Positions 45,526 through 55,409 are shown, counted from the stretch's first letter. The stretch: 64,000 nt of DNA from Sinomicrobium kalidii (GCF_021183825.1 NZ_CP089211.1:2852001-2916000), one strand, 5' to 3'. The notes: a model not told the origin generated them from the sequence alone. A program made the numbers and translations.

Positions 45526-47295
45526 TTATTTCTGATTGTACGGGATGTAGTTCTCCCATTCCCAGGGTGTATAAGTGTCGGCCAGGGCCACTTCCAGGAG
45601 TTCTTTAAAGATGCTTTCACCGTTATCGCTGTTGGTCATCATCAGGATGCCTTGTCCCGTCTTTGGGAAAATGATAGAATAATGCTGAAAACCATCACCA
45701 TGCCCTTCTTTAAATGCTCCGGTCCCGTAAGGCGATTGTAACAGTCCCCAGCCCAGTCCATAGCTGAGGGAAATGTCGTCGTTTAATGTGGAATCCTTTT
45801 GTGATAGCGGACCAAATTGTCTTACGGACCGAATCCGTATCCGGGGAGTAAATATTTTATCCCGGGATGCCCTGGAAATAATTTTGTTTTGCAAAACGGC
45901 TTCCATGAATTTTGTATAGTCCTCCGGAGTGGTTTCCAGTGTACTCCCTCCTCTGGGTTCGTTGTCCTTGTCTTTTTTATACGGTTTTCCGCTGGGGGAA
46001 TGCCCGAAGGCAAATTCTTTTTCGAAGGAAGGCAGCCATTTGTAACTCGATCTTTTCATTTTAAGAGGAGTGAATATTTTTTCCCGAGCCAGTTCTTCCA
46101 GGCTCTTTCCCAAAAGTTTCTCAAGGACAACCTGTAAATAAACAAAGCCTTCACCGGAATAGCTGTAGCGGGTTCCGGGTTCAAAGTGAACCCTTAGTTT
46201 TTTATCTTCTTCAAACCAGCGCCAGTTTGGGAAGCCCGTGGTATGGGCAAGGCACATCCGGGCAGTGATCCCGGCGTATAACGTATCCGTTTGTAGATCG
46301 GAAAAATCGTCGTGCCTGGAAGTCCGGGGTTCGTATTGGAATATTTTCTTCGGAAGGCAGGATTCCAACGGAGTATCCAGGGCTATGACCTGTTCTTCGA
46401 CCAATTTCATTACAAGTATGGAAAACACAGCTTTGCTCAGGGAAGCCCCGTACATGTTTGTAGTATCGTGAAGTGGTAATTTCCGGGAGTAATCCCTGTA
46501 CCCGAAGGTCTTTTGATAGTGTTTGCGGTTATCGTTAAAAATGGTGACCGACATACCGTGTACTCCGGCATCTTCCATAAGTTGTTTTATTTTTGAGGTC
46601 AGGGAATCCCCGGAAATTACAGATCCGTCAAGGCGCGTAATATCAGTGTGATCGGGAGTACCTGTTTTGCATCCGCCCGTGCTGAATAAGAAGAACATTG
46701 CAATGATTGCGGCGCCATTAGCAGCTTTCTTTTTACCCGATTTCAGAAAGGGCAGGGATAAGGGGTAATAACATTTTTGATCCCTTACGGCAAACAGAAT
46801 GTTGATAACCATGACGATCACGGCATAGGGAATTATGGCCATAAACAGGAAGAAACCCCATTTTTCAACGGTAATTAATGCTATAAATGACAGGAAGAAC
46901 AAGATGGTCATGGTGATCTGGAAATTGACAATGGCCCTTCCGTGTATATCGTAAACCCGGTTATCTTCCCTTTTGTGAATCCACAAAAACAAGGGGAAAA
47001 GGATATTGCAAAGGGGAAGGACCATTCCCAGTACCGGAGTGCCGTGAAGCAACAACAACCATTTCTTTTGGATGGACTCCTGTTTGGGGTTTTCCAGGAT
47101 AATGAGATCATCAACCTCAATTTCCAGTGCCGATGCCAGTAATTTTACGGTTTGGAGATGTGGATTGACTTCTCCCTTTTCGATGCGCTGAATGGTACGT
47201 ACGGTAACTTTGGTTTTTTCGGAGAGTTCTTCCTGGGTGTATCCTTTTAATTTCCGTTGATAAACCAGGTTCCCGGCCAATGATGGATTTTCCAT
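45526..47295 (-). CDS. HTH (XRE) - DUF4870-like membrane - serine beta-lactamase-like fusion protein
   Basis: 589 aa in one uninterrupted frame. Residues 8-64 are a Cro/C1-type helix-turn-helix (YTQEELSEKTKVTVRTIQRIE). Residues 78-170 form a DUF4870/Tic20-like membrane module with three to four helices and RVYDIHGRAIVNFQ. A fourth or fifth hydrophobic segment (194-207) ends in FSTGGC (Cys209), which looks exactly like a lipoprotein signal inside the chain. From about 230 on comes a class C beta-lactamase/DD-peptidase-like domain with SLSK (Ser285, Lys288), a YSYSG motif (Tyr379; the usual Asn is Gly) and GHGDG (His532). Topology predicts DNA-binding domain inside, hydrolase outside. It may be a one-polypeptide sensor or two genes fused recently; both HTH-DUF4870 proteins and serine-hydrolase lipoproteins exist separately in relatives. 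Confidence 0.85.
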   Translation of the reverse strand: MENPSLAGNLVYQRKLKGYTQEELSEKTKVTVRTIQRIEKGEVNPHLQTVKLLASALEIEVDDLIILENPKQESIQKKWLLLLHGTPVLGMVLPLCNILFPLFLWIHKREDNRVYDIHGRAIVNFQITMTILFFLSFIALITVEKWGFFLFMAIIPYAVIVMVINILFAVRDQKCYYPLSLPFLKSGKKKAANGAAIIAMFFLFSTGGCKTGTPDHTDITRLDGSVISGDSLTSKIKQLMEDAGVHGMSVTIFNDNRKHYQKTFGYRDYSRKLPLHDTTNMYGASLSKAVFSILVMKLVEEQVIALDTPLESCLPKKIFQYEPRTSRHDDFSDLQTDTLYAGITARMCLAHTTGFPNWRWFEEDKKLRVHFEPGTRYSYSGEGFVYLQVVLEKLLGKSLEELAREKIFTPLKMKRSSYKWLPSFEKEFAFGHSPSGKPYKKDKDNEPRGGSTLETTPEDYTKFMEAVLQNKIISRASRDKIFTPRIRIRSVRQFGPLSQKDSTLNDDISLSYGLGWGLLQSPYGTGAFKEGHGDGFQHYSIIFPKTGQGILMMTNSDNGESIFKELLEVALADTYTPWEWENYIPYNQK

Positions 47296-48039
47296 GATAT
47301 GCGTTGTTTGTTTTGGACAAAGCTATGAAGAGGCTCTTGTTTTTAGCACGACATATCCGTGTCATGTACCTGTCATTTGAGGTGTAATGTGTTGTAGAAG
47401 ATAAAGATATAGAAAATGAAGGCGTTTTTACGCAGGATTTTTTGCTTTATGGCAATTTTTCTTTCTGTGCACAGGCAATGCAAATTTTGCCCGTCTCACA
47501 ATTTTTAATTCTTACATCTTATTATAGTCATAGATCATAGGTTTTACATCGGCTCAATCCTAAAAGTTGTGGACATTGTTGGTGTTCAGACGTCAACAGG
47601 ACATAAGAGGTACGACCTGCGATTTATGATATGGTCCCTTTTTGTTACAGGTTTGTACTAACCTCAATTGAGAGTCATTTATTGCAGCCCTTGAGTAGTA
47701 TAAAAAATTATAGTCTTGTTGCTGGGTTAACAGGTTAACGACAGGTTATTGAGTTCATGCGTGATGTCCAAATAAATAAATAGCTGAAATACAATTTAAT
47801 AGCCTGAAAAAACCACTGTACCTTTCAGTACAGTGTGGTTTGGTTTTTAGTAAAAGGAGTCATGAAACCGGAAACGATCCCGGGTTTACGATGTATCGGC
47901 CTCACATACAACATTCAGTCAAAAAACATTTGTGTATGCGTGGCGAAACCAAAACCGGAAACTTACAACAAACGAAAAACCCCACAACCTTTGCCTCCTG
48001 ATCCCTTACATCTCATATCTGAAATCCGTTTTTAAAGCA
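47296..48039. other. 744-bp non-coding region with degraded repeats
   Basis: No gene supported. Near 47553-47640 there is a weak inverted relative of the 103-bp repeat (CTCAATCCTAAAAGTTGTGG). An imperfect hairpin AACCACTGTA/TACAGTG(TG)GTT lies at 47811-47832 with T-tracts on both sides. The piece TCTCATATCTGAAATC at 48011-48026 matches the core of the same repeat. Confidence 0.45.
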
Positions 48040-48068
48040 TAAAAAAAGAGCATCAGAATTGATACTCT
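48040..48068 (-). terminator. terminator of tRNA-Val
   Basis: On the minus strand a 9-bp stem AGAGTATCA/TGATGCTCT (one G-U pair) with a 4-nt loop is followed by seven T residues. It starts 14 bp after the tRNA. Confidence 0.88.
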
Positions 48069-48081
48069 CATTTCAAAACCG

Positions 48082-48156
48082 TGGGTCATACTGGATTCGA
48101 ACCAGTGACTTCCACCCTGTCAAGGTGACACTCTAAACCAACTGAGTTAATGACCC
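48082..48156 (-). tRNA. tRNA-Val (anticodon GAC)
   Basis: 75 nt. Acceptor GGGTCAT/ATGACCC, D-arm ACTC/GAGT, anticodon stem TCACC/GGTGG with loop TTGACAG, T-arm ACTGG/CCAGT with loop TTCGAAT, discriminator A; CCA not encoded. The anticodon arm resembles the enterobacterial tRNA-Val(GAC). Confidence 0.94.
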
Positions 48157-48190
48157 AAAAGAGAAAGGTTCCGGAGCCTCCGGAACCTTT
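48157..48190 (-). terminator. hairpin between ecotin gene and tRNA-Val
   Basis: A perfect 12-bp stem AAAGGTTCCGGA/TCCGGAACCTTT (48164-48175 and 48179-48190) with a 3-nt loop. It is followed on the minus strand by CTCTTTT, so it can end the ecotin transcript before the tRNA. Confidence 0.75.
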
Positions 48191-48267
48191 TTACAGTCCG
48201 CGAGACGCATATCCCGGGCCAAATATACCAAAATATAATATATTAATCGTTTCAGGTAACGGTTATG

Positions 48268-48768
48268 TTACTGCTTAACTTCACTGGCCTGATAAATATC
48301 TTCTTCTGCTTTATATATTTTGAATTGCACATCATATTCTTCCGGGACATAGATGACGATGGGTAATTTCCCGTTGTACCTTACCATTTCAGGTTGGGCA
48401 GAAATAAATTGACGTACTGTTTTCTTATCAAGACAGGCCATTTGGGTAGATATGACATTTCCTTCGGTCTTGAAAATATAATAATTATACCCCCAACCCT
48501 GTAAGTCCTTTTTTTCTAAGGTACCTTGAAGACCGTGTTTGTTACAAGCGTCTACCTGTATCCATTTTCCGACGGTGAATTCTATTTTCTTATTGGTATC
48601 CTTATCGGAATAAGGAACTTCGATCACCATTTGCTTAAATCCTTTTTCAGGTTTGGGGTAAATAGATAAATCGGTTTTTGTTATGGATGATTGTCCCATA
48701 GCTATGGAGCTCAAGCACAAAAGTGCGACTAAAAATAAACCGGTTTGCTTAAATGCTACTGCTTTCAT
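48268..48768 (-). CDS. eco: ecotin-type serine protease inhibitor
   Basis: 166 aa from ATG 48768; an ATG seven codons earlier is less likely because the signal peptide (MKAVAFKQTGLFLVALLCLS, ending AMGQ) starts here. The mature protein aligns with ecotin throughout: YPKPEKGFKQMVIEVP, LEKKDLQGWGYNYYIF, STQMACLDKK, MVRYNGKLPIVIYVPEEYDV and KAEEDIY. Cys75 and Cys112 correspond to the ecotin disulfide. Ecotin is a periplasmic dimer that blocks trypsin-fold proteases. The reactive-site P1 residue, Met84 in E. coli, is Gln109 here, which should change the protease range. It stands alone between two tRNA genes. Confidence 0.92.
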   Translation of the reverse strand: MKAVAFKQTGLFLVALLCLSSIAMGQSSITKTDLSIYPKPEKGFKQMVIEVPYSDKDTNKKIEFTVGKWIQVDACNKHGLQGTLEKKDLQGWGYNYYIFKTEGNVISTQMACLDKKTVRQFISAQPEMVRYNGKLPIVIYVPEEYDVQFKIYKAEEDIYQASEVKQ

Positions 48769-48918
48769 GATAACTGAGTTTTTACACATCCTACCAAAAC
48801 CTATACCAAAATAGAAGGTTCCTTCGTTTGTTTTCCGAAAATTGTTCCCGATCCTTGACCCGTTTATTGGCTTATTTTATAAGAAAAATCCATTTTTTTC
48901 ACGGAAAGCCCCGGGGTA

Positions 48919-48951
48919 TAAAAAGCAAAAACCCCAGTGTTTACTGAGGTT
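48919..48951 (-). terminator. terminator of tRNA-fMet
   Basis: On the minus strand AACCTCAGT/ACTGGGGTT (9 bp, one G-U pair, 4-nt loop) is followed by TTTGCTTTTT, 11 bp after the tRNA. Confidence 0.85.
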
Positions 48952-48961
48952 CTTTCCGTAG

Positions 48962-49034
<73 letters not shown>

Positions 49035-49332
49035 ATGTTTGCGGTTGCAAAGATACAAGGTTTTTGTGATCTTGCAAACAAATACGGGATATTTTCAATA
49101 CATAAATTTTTAAGGCTCCCGGAAGTATTGGCGGTTAGGTTTTTAAGCAAGCGGGAAACGGAAAGTTGCAGGAAAATTTTTGGCAAAATCCCAAGGGATT
49201 GGTTTTTTAAATAAAAATCACCTATTTTGTGCTGGTCTACTGCCTTTATGAGCATTGGCGTTTTTGTTTGATCAACATCTGTAAGCTGTTGTAGTTAATG
49301 ATAGCAATAGGCTTATAATTCGATTTACCTCT

Positions 49333-50814
49333 ATGGACAACTATGGCTTTCTCTCCGTTTTACCTCCGGTACTTGCAATTATTCTGGCGTTAAGGACAAA
49401 ACAGGTTTACCTGGCGCTGCTCTTCGGGATCTGGTTTTCATGGGTGATCATGAGTGACTGGAATATTTTTACAGGAACACTGGCCACCATAGAGGGTTTT
49501 GTCAATGTGTTTAAATCACCGGGAAATACCAGGACCATTATGTTCAGTGCCCTGGTAGGCGCCTTGTTATTGTTTATTCAGTATTCAAGGGGAGTTGAAG
49601 GGTTTATTCACAAACTCAATAAACTCATTGTTTATTTTGAGAAAAAACAAAAGGGCTACAGCAGGGTTATGGTACAATTACTCGCCATGCTGACGGGAAT
49701 CCTGCTCTTTGTGGAAACCAATATCAGCTCACTCACCGTAGGGACATTGTACCGCCCGGTCTTTGATCAACTTAAGATCCCTAGAGAAAAACTGGCGTAT
49801 ATCGCAGACTCTACTTCGGCACCCTCATCCATCCTCATTCCGTTTAATGCATGGGGGGCATTTGTCATGGGATTGTTGCTCACCCAGGGGATTGAAGCTC
49901 CTTTTTCCCTGATGCTTTCGTCCATTGCCTATAATTTTTATCCCCTGATCACCATACTCATAGTTTTTATAGTGATCGTTTCCAGAAAGGATATCGGCCC
50001 CATGGCTAAGGCGGAACAAAGGACCCGGGAGACAGGAATGCTGATGAATGAGAACGCCAAGCCCATGCTATCGAACAAAGTAACTTCTTTCGAAACCAAA
50101 AAAGGGGTCAAAGCCAGGGCGCTTAATATGATCATTCCCCTCGGGGTCATGGTGGTTATGATGCCTGTTAACCTGGCATATACCGGCTGGGATAAAGTGG
50201 AAGACGCCAACTCTTTTTCGGAGCACCTGTTCAGGTCTATCGGTCAGGGATCGGGGTCTTCTGCGGTGTTGTATGCCGTGATGGCGGCTATATTGACGGC
50301 GATGATCCTTTACAGGGCCCAGGGGATCATGAAAACAAAGGAAATGGTGGATATTACCTTAAAGGGGATCAGCGAACTTATGCCACTGGCATTACTGATG
50401 CTGCTTGCTTTTGCCATCGGGGATGCCTGTAACCAGCTGGGAACGGGAGAGTTTGTGGCCGATTTCTCCAGGGATTGGCTCTCCCCCGAATTCCTTCCGG
50501 CCATTATTTTCCTGATAAGTGCATTCATCGCTTTTTCCACCGGGACCTCTTGGGGTACCTTTGCCATTATGATGGCTATTGCCATCCCGATGGCCGAAAT
50601 TCACCAGTCGGAACTGACCCTGGTGGTCGCGGCTACCCTCGGAGGAGGGGTTTTTGGCGATCATTGCTCACCCATTTCAGATACTTCCATCATATCCTCC
50701 ATGGCTTCGGCGAGTGACCATATAGATCACGTTAATACCCAGCTTCCGTACGCGCTGATAGGTGGAATTTTCACTACGCTGCTTTACCTGGTTCTGGGGA
50801 TGCTTTTTGTGTAA
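49333..50814 (+). CDS. NhaC-family Na+/H+ antiporter
   Basis: 493 aa with about eleven or twelve membrane helices. The NhaC signature near the end, LGGGVFGDHCSPISDTSIISS, is complete, and the middle DSTSAPSSILIPFNAWGAF is also typical of the family. Members exchange sodium for protons, or in some cases carboxylates, across the inner membrane. It stands 192 bp upstream of the GH109-type gene on the same strand; whether it belongs to that locus is unclear, because an operator-like site and promoter region intervene. Confidence 0.9.
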   Translation: MDNYGFLSVLPPVLAIILALRTKQVYLALLFGIWFSWVIMSDWNIFTGTLATIEGFVNVFKSPGNTRTIMFSALVGALLLFIQYSRGVEGFIHKLNKLIVYFEKKQKGYSRVMVQLLAMLTGILLFVETNISSLTVGTLYRPVFDQLKIPREKLAYIADSTSAPSSILIPFNAWGAFVMGLLLTQGIEAPFSLMLSSIAYNFYPLITILIVFIVIVSRKDIGPMAKAEQRTRETGMLMNENAKPMLSNKVTSFETKKGVKARALNMIIPLGVMVVMMPVNLAYTGWDKVEDANSFSEHLFRSIGQGSGSSAVLYAVMAAILTAMILYRAQGIMKTKEMVDITLKGISELMPLALLMLLAFAIGDACNQLGTGEFVADFSRDWLSPEFLPAIIFLISAFIAFSTGTSWGTFAIMMAIAIPMAEIHQSELTLVVAATLGGGVFGDHCSPISDTSIISSMASASDHIDHVNTQLPYALIGGIFTTLLYLVLGMLFV

Positions 50815-50910
50815 GTATCCGAAACAGGTATTATTTTATTACAAAAAAATCAGGAAAAAAGCAACATTTGTGTCCTGTGTTTTGTTAAAATTACTACTGT
50901 GTTATAAAAT

Positions 50911-50924
50911 TGTTATCGAACACA
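50911..50924 (+). promoter_or_regulatory. candidate LacI-type operator upstream of GH109-susCD operon
   Basis: TGTTATCGAACACA shares 11 of 14 positions with the palindrome in the lacI/kinase intergenic region (60833-60846), including the central TCGA and outer TGT/ACA. A TTTG (50925-50928) follows at once and a weak TATTTCTT lies 17 bp further, so the site may sit at the -33 region. Site and function are inferred. Confidence 0.45.
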
Positions 50925-51006
50925 TTTGATTTTTGGTAAAAAATTTATTTCTTCGTAGAGCAATTTTGAAGCGAATCATATTTCATTAACAATAATATTC
51001 AGAGAA

Positions 51007-52365
51007 ATGAGCTCAAGAAGGGATTTTATCAAAAAAACTGCGATAGCAGGAGCGGGTATTTCCGTAGTTCCCAATATGTCTTTCGGAAATATTTACGGAA
51101 AAGGCGATACCAAACTACGGCTGGCATTTATCGGGGTGGGACTCAGGGGTACCAACCATCTCAACAATGCACTGCAGCGGAAGGACCTTGAAATAACCGC
51201 TGTTTGCGATATAGATCCCGGGAGGATAAAGATCGCTTTGAAGAAAATAGAAGATGCCGGATTCAAAAAACCGAAAGTATTCGGAGATAACGAGTACGAC
51301 TACCGTAACCTGTTGGAACTTAAAGAGGTTGATGCCGTGGTCATCGCCACGCCCTGGTTGTGGCATACCAGAATGGCCGTTGACGCCATGAAAGCCGGAA
51401 AATATACCGGGCTGGAAGTTTCCGCCGCCAATACGCTGGAAGAGTGCTGGGATCTTGTAAATACCCATGAAGAGACCGGATCTCACCTGATGATACTGGA
51501 AAACGTGAACTACCGCCGGGACATTCTCGCTGTATTGAATATGGTAAAACAAAACGTTTTCGGCGAACTGGTACATTTCCGTTGCGGATACCAGCACGAT
51601 CTGCGTGAAGTAAAATTCAATGACGGAAAACAACCCTACGGAGGAGGCGTTGAATTCGGGGAAAAGGCCATTTCCGAAGCCAAATGGAGGACCCGGCATT
51701 CGGTGTTGAGAAACGGGGATATGTATCCTACACATGGCGTGGGCCCTATAGCCGTGATGAACGATATAAACCGGGGTAACCGTTTTGTATCACTGACCTC
51801 CAATGCTACCAAGGCCATCGGATTGCATAACTACGTAGTAAAACACGGGGGGAAAGACCACCCTAATGCCAAGGTGAAGTTTAAACAGGGCGATGTGATT
51901 ACCACCACTATAGAAACTTCCAACGGGGAAACCATTATCGTAACGCACGATTGTAACCTGCCCAGACCTTATTCGTTAGGTTTCAGGGTACAGGGAGCCA
52001 ACGGGCTCTGGGAAAATGACGGCGACCGGATATACATAGAAGGCAAATCCGAACCGCACCGCTGGGATTCCGATAAGGAATGGCTTGAAAAATATGACCA
52101 CCCGCTGTGGCAAAAATACGGGGAGCACGCTACGGGGGCCGGACACGGCGGTATGGATTTCTTTGTGCTCAACGCCTTTGTAGAATCTGCCAAACGGAAT
52201 ACAGCACCACCGCTCGATGCTTATGATGCCGCGGCCTGGAGTGCCATCACTCCGCTTTCCGAAGCGTCTATAGAAAACAACGGAGAACCTCAGGATTTTC
52301 CTGATTTTACCAGGGGGCTGTGGGTTAAACGGCAGCCTTATAACTGGATGAAGGATACGTATTGA
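51007..52365 (+). CDS. Gfo/Idh/MocA-type enzyme of the GH109 (alpha-N-acetylgalactosaminidase) group
   Basis: 452 aa with a twin-arginine signal (SSRRDFIKK then a short hydrophobic stretch), so it is exported folded with its cofactor. Rossmann motif FIGVGLRGTN (41-50) binds NAD. The segments ENVNYRRDILAVLNMVK, GYQHDLREVKF, YPTHGVGPIAV, LPRPYSLGFRVQGANGLW and GAGHGGMDFF are those of GH109 enzymes, which use NAD-dependent redox chemistry to cleave alpha-N-acetylgalactosamine from glycans. Specificity for GalNAc is inferred, since GH109 members vary. It is the first gene of an apparent operon with susC, susD and a DUF3472 lipoprotein. Confidence 0.85.
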   Translation: MSSRRDFIKKTAIAGAGISVVPNMSFGNIYGKGDTKLRLAFIGVGLRGTNHLNNALQRKDLEITAVCDIDPGRIKIALKKIEDAGFKKPKVFGDNEYDYRNLLELKEVDAVVIATPWLWHTRMAVDAMKAGKYTGLEVSAANTLEECWDLVNTHEETGSHLMILENVNYRRDILAVLNMVKQNVFGELVHFRCGYQHDLREVKFNDGKQPYGGGVEFGEKAISEAKWRTRHSVLRNGDMYPTHGVGPIAVMNDINRGNRFVSLTSNATKAIGLHNYVVKHGGKDHPNAKVKFKQGDVITTTIETSNGETIIVTHDCNLPRPYSLGFRVQGANGLWENDGDRIYIEGKSEPHRWDSDKEWLEKYDHPLWQKYGEHATGAGHGGMDFFVLNAFVESAKRNTAPPLDAYDAAAWSAITPLSEASIENNGEPQDFPDFTRGLWVKRQPYNWMKDTY

Positions 52366-52445
52366 TCCAACCACAGCTTTTAGCCGGGAGCTTTCCGGGT
52401 TAAAAGTTGCTTTCTTTTAAACTACTAACTCAAACTCAAATTTTT

Positions 52446-55409
52446 ATGAAGAATGCATTAAGTTTTTTAGTCTTCTTCTTTTTCGCCTTTTTTTGTGTAC
52501 GTGCACAAAATGAAGAGACGGTAAAAGGAGTGGTTACCGACGACACCGGTTTCCCTATTATGGGCGCCAGTGTTGTAGTGGAAGGGACCTCGGCAGGGAC
52601 CTCTACCAACATGGACGGGGAATACACCATTACCGTTCCGGAAGGAGGCACAGCCCTCGAAATTTCATACCTGGGGATGATATCCCGGGTTGTTGCCATT
52701 GACGGGCAGACAACAATTAACGTAACACTGAAGGAAGATGTATCCCAGCTCGATGAAGTGGTAGTGGTGGCCTATGGAACACAAAAGAAATCGGATGTTA
52801 CGGCCTCGGTGACCAGTATCGATGCCGAAGAGTTAAATGATGTAACGTCATCGGATGTCTCGACCATGATACAGGGAAAAGCTTCGGGAGTACAGGTTTT
52901 ACAGGGGTCCGGTGAGCCGGGTTCGGTGCCGTCGATCCGGGTGCGTGGCGTGTCTTCCATTGATGGAAGGGTGAGCCCCCTATGGGTGGTGGACGGTGTT
53001 ATTATGCACGGAACGCCCAACCTGAACCCCAACGAGATCGAATCCATTTCGGTGTTAAAAGATGCTTCGGCCACTTCCTTATACGGATCAAGAGGGGCCA
53101 ATGGCGTAGTGGTTGTTACCACTAAACAGGCAAAAACCGGCCGTAGCGAACTGACGATTTCAACCAAAACCGGTTTTTCGCAATTCAATCAGGGAAACTT
53201 CGAAGTGATGAACTCAAGGCAGATGTACGACTACTACAACGCCTTCGGGGATACTTTCGACAGGGAACAGAATGCCTGGTTTAACGAAAGTCTGCTGAAC
53301 AGGGATTACGACTGGATTGGAAACGGAACACAAACAGGGGTTGTACAAGACCACAACCTGGTGTTCACCGCCGGGACCGAAGTGACCAAGACCTATATTT
53401 CCCTGGGGTATTATGATGAAACGGGGACCATAAAAGGGAATGATTTTGACAAACTGAGCTTTCGCCTGAATCACAATTACAAAGTAAACGACAAGCTGAC
53501 GCTAAAGCCAAAAGTAGGACTTAACTACAGCACCAGGGAAAAACAACAACATTCCATGTATAGCATGACCACTTATATGCCCTGGGATCTGCCCTACGAT
53601 GACGGTGGAAATATAGTGAATCCTCAGGAAGACGGCGTTTCCTGGATAGGCCGGGACAATAACAATTACCGCTACGATCTTCAGTGGAATTATTCGGAAG
53701 GACAGGAATTTAACCTGTATACCAATTTCGATATAGAATACAGGTTTTCAGATCACTGGAGTTTTATATCGACCAATGGCTATACCTTGTACAAGTACGA
53801 CAGTAAATCATATACAGATCCGAGGTCAAACAGCGGGCTGGCCGATAACGGAAGGTTGTATCAGTTCAATTCAAAGAGGATCACAAGGTTTACCAACCAG
53901 ATGCTAAAGTATATCAACTCCTGGGGAGATCACAGTTTAACGGCACTGGTAGCCTATGAGTATAACGATTATGTATACCAGGATTTTTCAGCTACCGGGC
54001 GGGGAATTGTTCCGGGAACAGAGATCCTGGATAATGCCGCAGGCCCCAAGGAAGTTACGGGAGGCAAAAACGAATATGCATTGCAATCCCTGCTTTTCAA
54101 CTCCAATTACGCATATGCCGACCGCTATCTTGCCCAGTTGTCGGTACGTAGGGACGGGGCGTCCAATTTCGGAGAAAACAATCAGTACGGTACGTTCTAT
54201 TCTGCCAGTGCAGGCTGGAACATACACAATGAAAACTTTTTTAATATAGATGCCGTCAATCAGTTAAAACTGAGAGTGAGTTTCGGGGCCGTGGGGAACC
54301 GCCCGAGATCGTTATACCCGCAATACGGCCTGTACAGCCTGAAAAACACGTACAACGGGGTTCCTGTCGCTACACCGGACCAGTTGGCCAACGAAGACGT
54401 GTCCTGGGAAAAATCCTATCAAACCAATATAGGACTGGATACCAGGCTGTTCGACAGGATCGGACTTTCTCTCGATTACTATATCAAAAACACTTCCGAT
54501 CTGTTGTATTTCGTGACCATTCCGGATGTCACTGGGTATAGCGGTTACTGGGAAAATATCGGCGGTGTCAGGAACAGGGGATTCGAAGCCGTGGTGGATG
54601 CCGACATTATCCGCAAGGACAATTTCCTGTGGACATTCAATTTCAATATCGGTGTCAACAGGAACGAGGTTACCGAATTGCTGGACGGCGAGCCGATCGT
54701 GGTGGCCGGAAACAGGAAACGGCTCAACGAAGGCGACGATGTAAATACCTGGTATATGCGTAAGTGGATGGGGGTAGACCCGGAAAACGGCGATCCCCTA
54801 TGGGAAATGATAGACAAGGAGACCGGCGAAAGGTCACTGACAAACAACTGGAATGACGCCACTCCGCAAAATGTAGGATCTTCAACCCCCGATTTTTACG
54901 GTGGTTTTGGAACGATGGTACAATCTCACGGGATCAGTCTTTCTGCAAACTTTGCCTTTACCCGGGGAAACCAGATCTACAATTACAACAGGGAACTGTA
55001 TGATGCAGATGGCGCCTATCCTACATACAACCAACAGGTATTGACCAATGGATGGAACAGATGGGAAGAACCCGGGGATAATGCCACACACCCGAAACTG
55101 GTTCACGGAGGAAACAAGCTGTCCAACAAGCTGTCGTCGCGATACCTGGAAGACGGAAGCTTTTTGAGGATGCGAAATATAAGACTGGGCTACGAACTAC
55201 CCGAAAAATGGATAAACTCCATTGGATTGGGCAGGCTGAATATTTACGTGTCCGGAGATAATTTGTGGACCCTTACCGATTTTTCCGGTATGGACCCGGA
55301 GGTCGGCGTAAATCCGGACAGTGCGCAAAAGTCTACGGCAGATGGGGTGTATAGCAGCCTCTACCCGGTATCCAGGCGGATCACCTTTGGCCTGAATGCT
55401 TCATTTTAA
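52446..55409 (+). CDS. SusC/RagA-family TonB-linked transporter of the GH109 locus
   Basis: 987 aa from ATG 52446, where a clear signal peptide begins (KNALSFLVFFFFAFFCVRAQ); the frame is open back to 52407. Carboxypeptidase-regulatory-like domain (VKGVVTDDTGFPIMGASVVV), then LDEVVVVAYGTQKKSDVT, plug with VRGVSSIDGRVSPLWVVDGV and SLYGSRGANGVVVVTT, and a beta barrel ending SRRITFGLNASF. It imports the glycan fragments captured by SusD. Spacing: 80 bp after the GH109 gene and 16 bp before susD. Confidence 0.95.
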   Translation: MKNALSFLVFFFFAFFCVRAQNEETVKGVVTDDTGFPIMGASVVVEGTSAGTSTNMDGEYTITVPEGGTALEISYLGMISRVVAIDGQTTINVTLKEDVSQLDEVVVVAYGTQKKSDVTASVTSIDAEELNDVTSSDVSTMIQGKASGVQVLQGSGEPGSVPSIRVRGVSSIDGRVSPLWVVDGVIMHGTPNLNPNEIESISVLKDASATSLYGSRGANGVVVVTTKQAKTGRSELTISTKTGFSQFNQGNFEVMNSRQMYDYYNAFGDTFDREQNAWFNESLLNRDYDWIGNGTQTGVVQDHNLVFTAGTEVTKTYISLGYYDETGTIKGNDFDKLSFRLNHNYKVNDKLTLKPKVGLNYSTREKQQHSMYSMTTYMPWDLPYDDGGNIVNPQEDGVSWIGRDNNNYRYDLQWNYSEGQEFNLYTNFDIEYRFSDHWSFISTNGYTLYKYDSKSYTDPRSNSGLADNGRLYQFNSKRITRFTNQMLKYINSWGDHSLTALVAYEYNDYVYQDFSATGRGIVPGTEILDNAAGPKEVTGGKNEYALQSLLFNSNYAYADRYLAQLSVRRDGASNFGENNQYGTFYSASAGWNIHNENFFNIDAVNQLKLRVSFGAVGNRPRSLYPQYGLYSLKNTYNGVPVATPDQLANEDVSWEKSYQTNIGLDTRLFDRIGLSLDYYIKNTSDLLYFVTIPDVTGYSGYWENIGGVRNRGFEAVVDADIIRKDNFLWTFNFNIGVNRNEVTELLDGEPIVVAGNRKRLNEGDDVNTWYMRKWMGVDPENGDPLWEMIDKETGERSLTNNWNDATPQNVGSSTPDFYGGFGTMVQSHGISLSANFAFTRGNQIYNYNRELYDADGAYPTYNQQVLTNGWNRWEEPGDNATHPKLVHGGNKLSNKLSSRYLEDGSFLRMRNIRLGYELPEKWINSIGLGRLNIYVSGDNLWTLTDFSGMDPEVGVNPDSAQKSTADGVYSSLYPVSRRITFGLNASF

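Noticed and set aside
49035..49332. Possible small gene between tRNA-fMet and nhaC
   Set aside because: The short frames here have no start context and overlap the tRNA; I see nothing supported in this gap.
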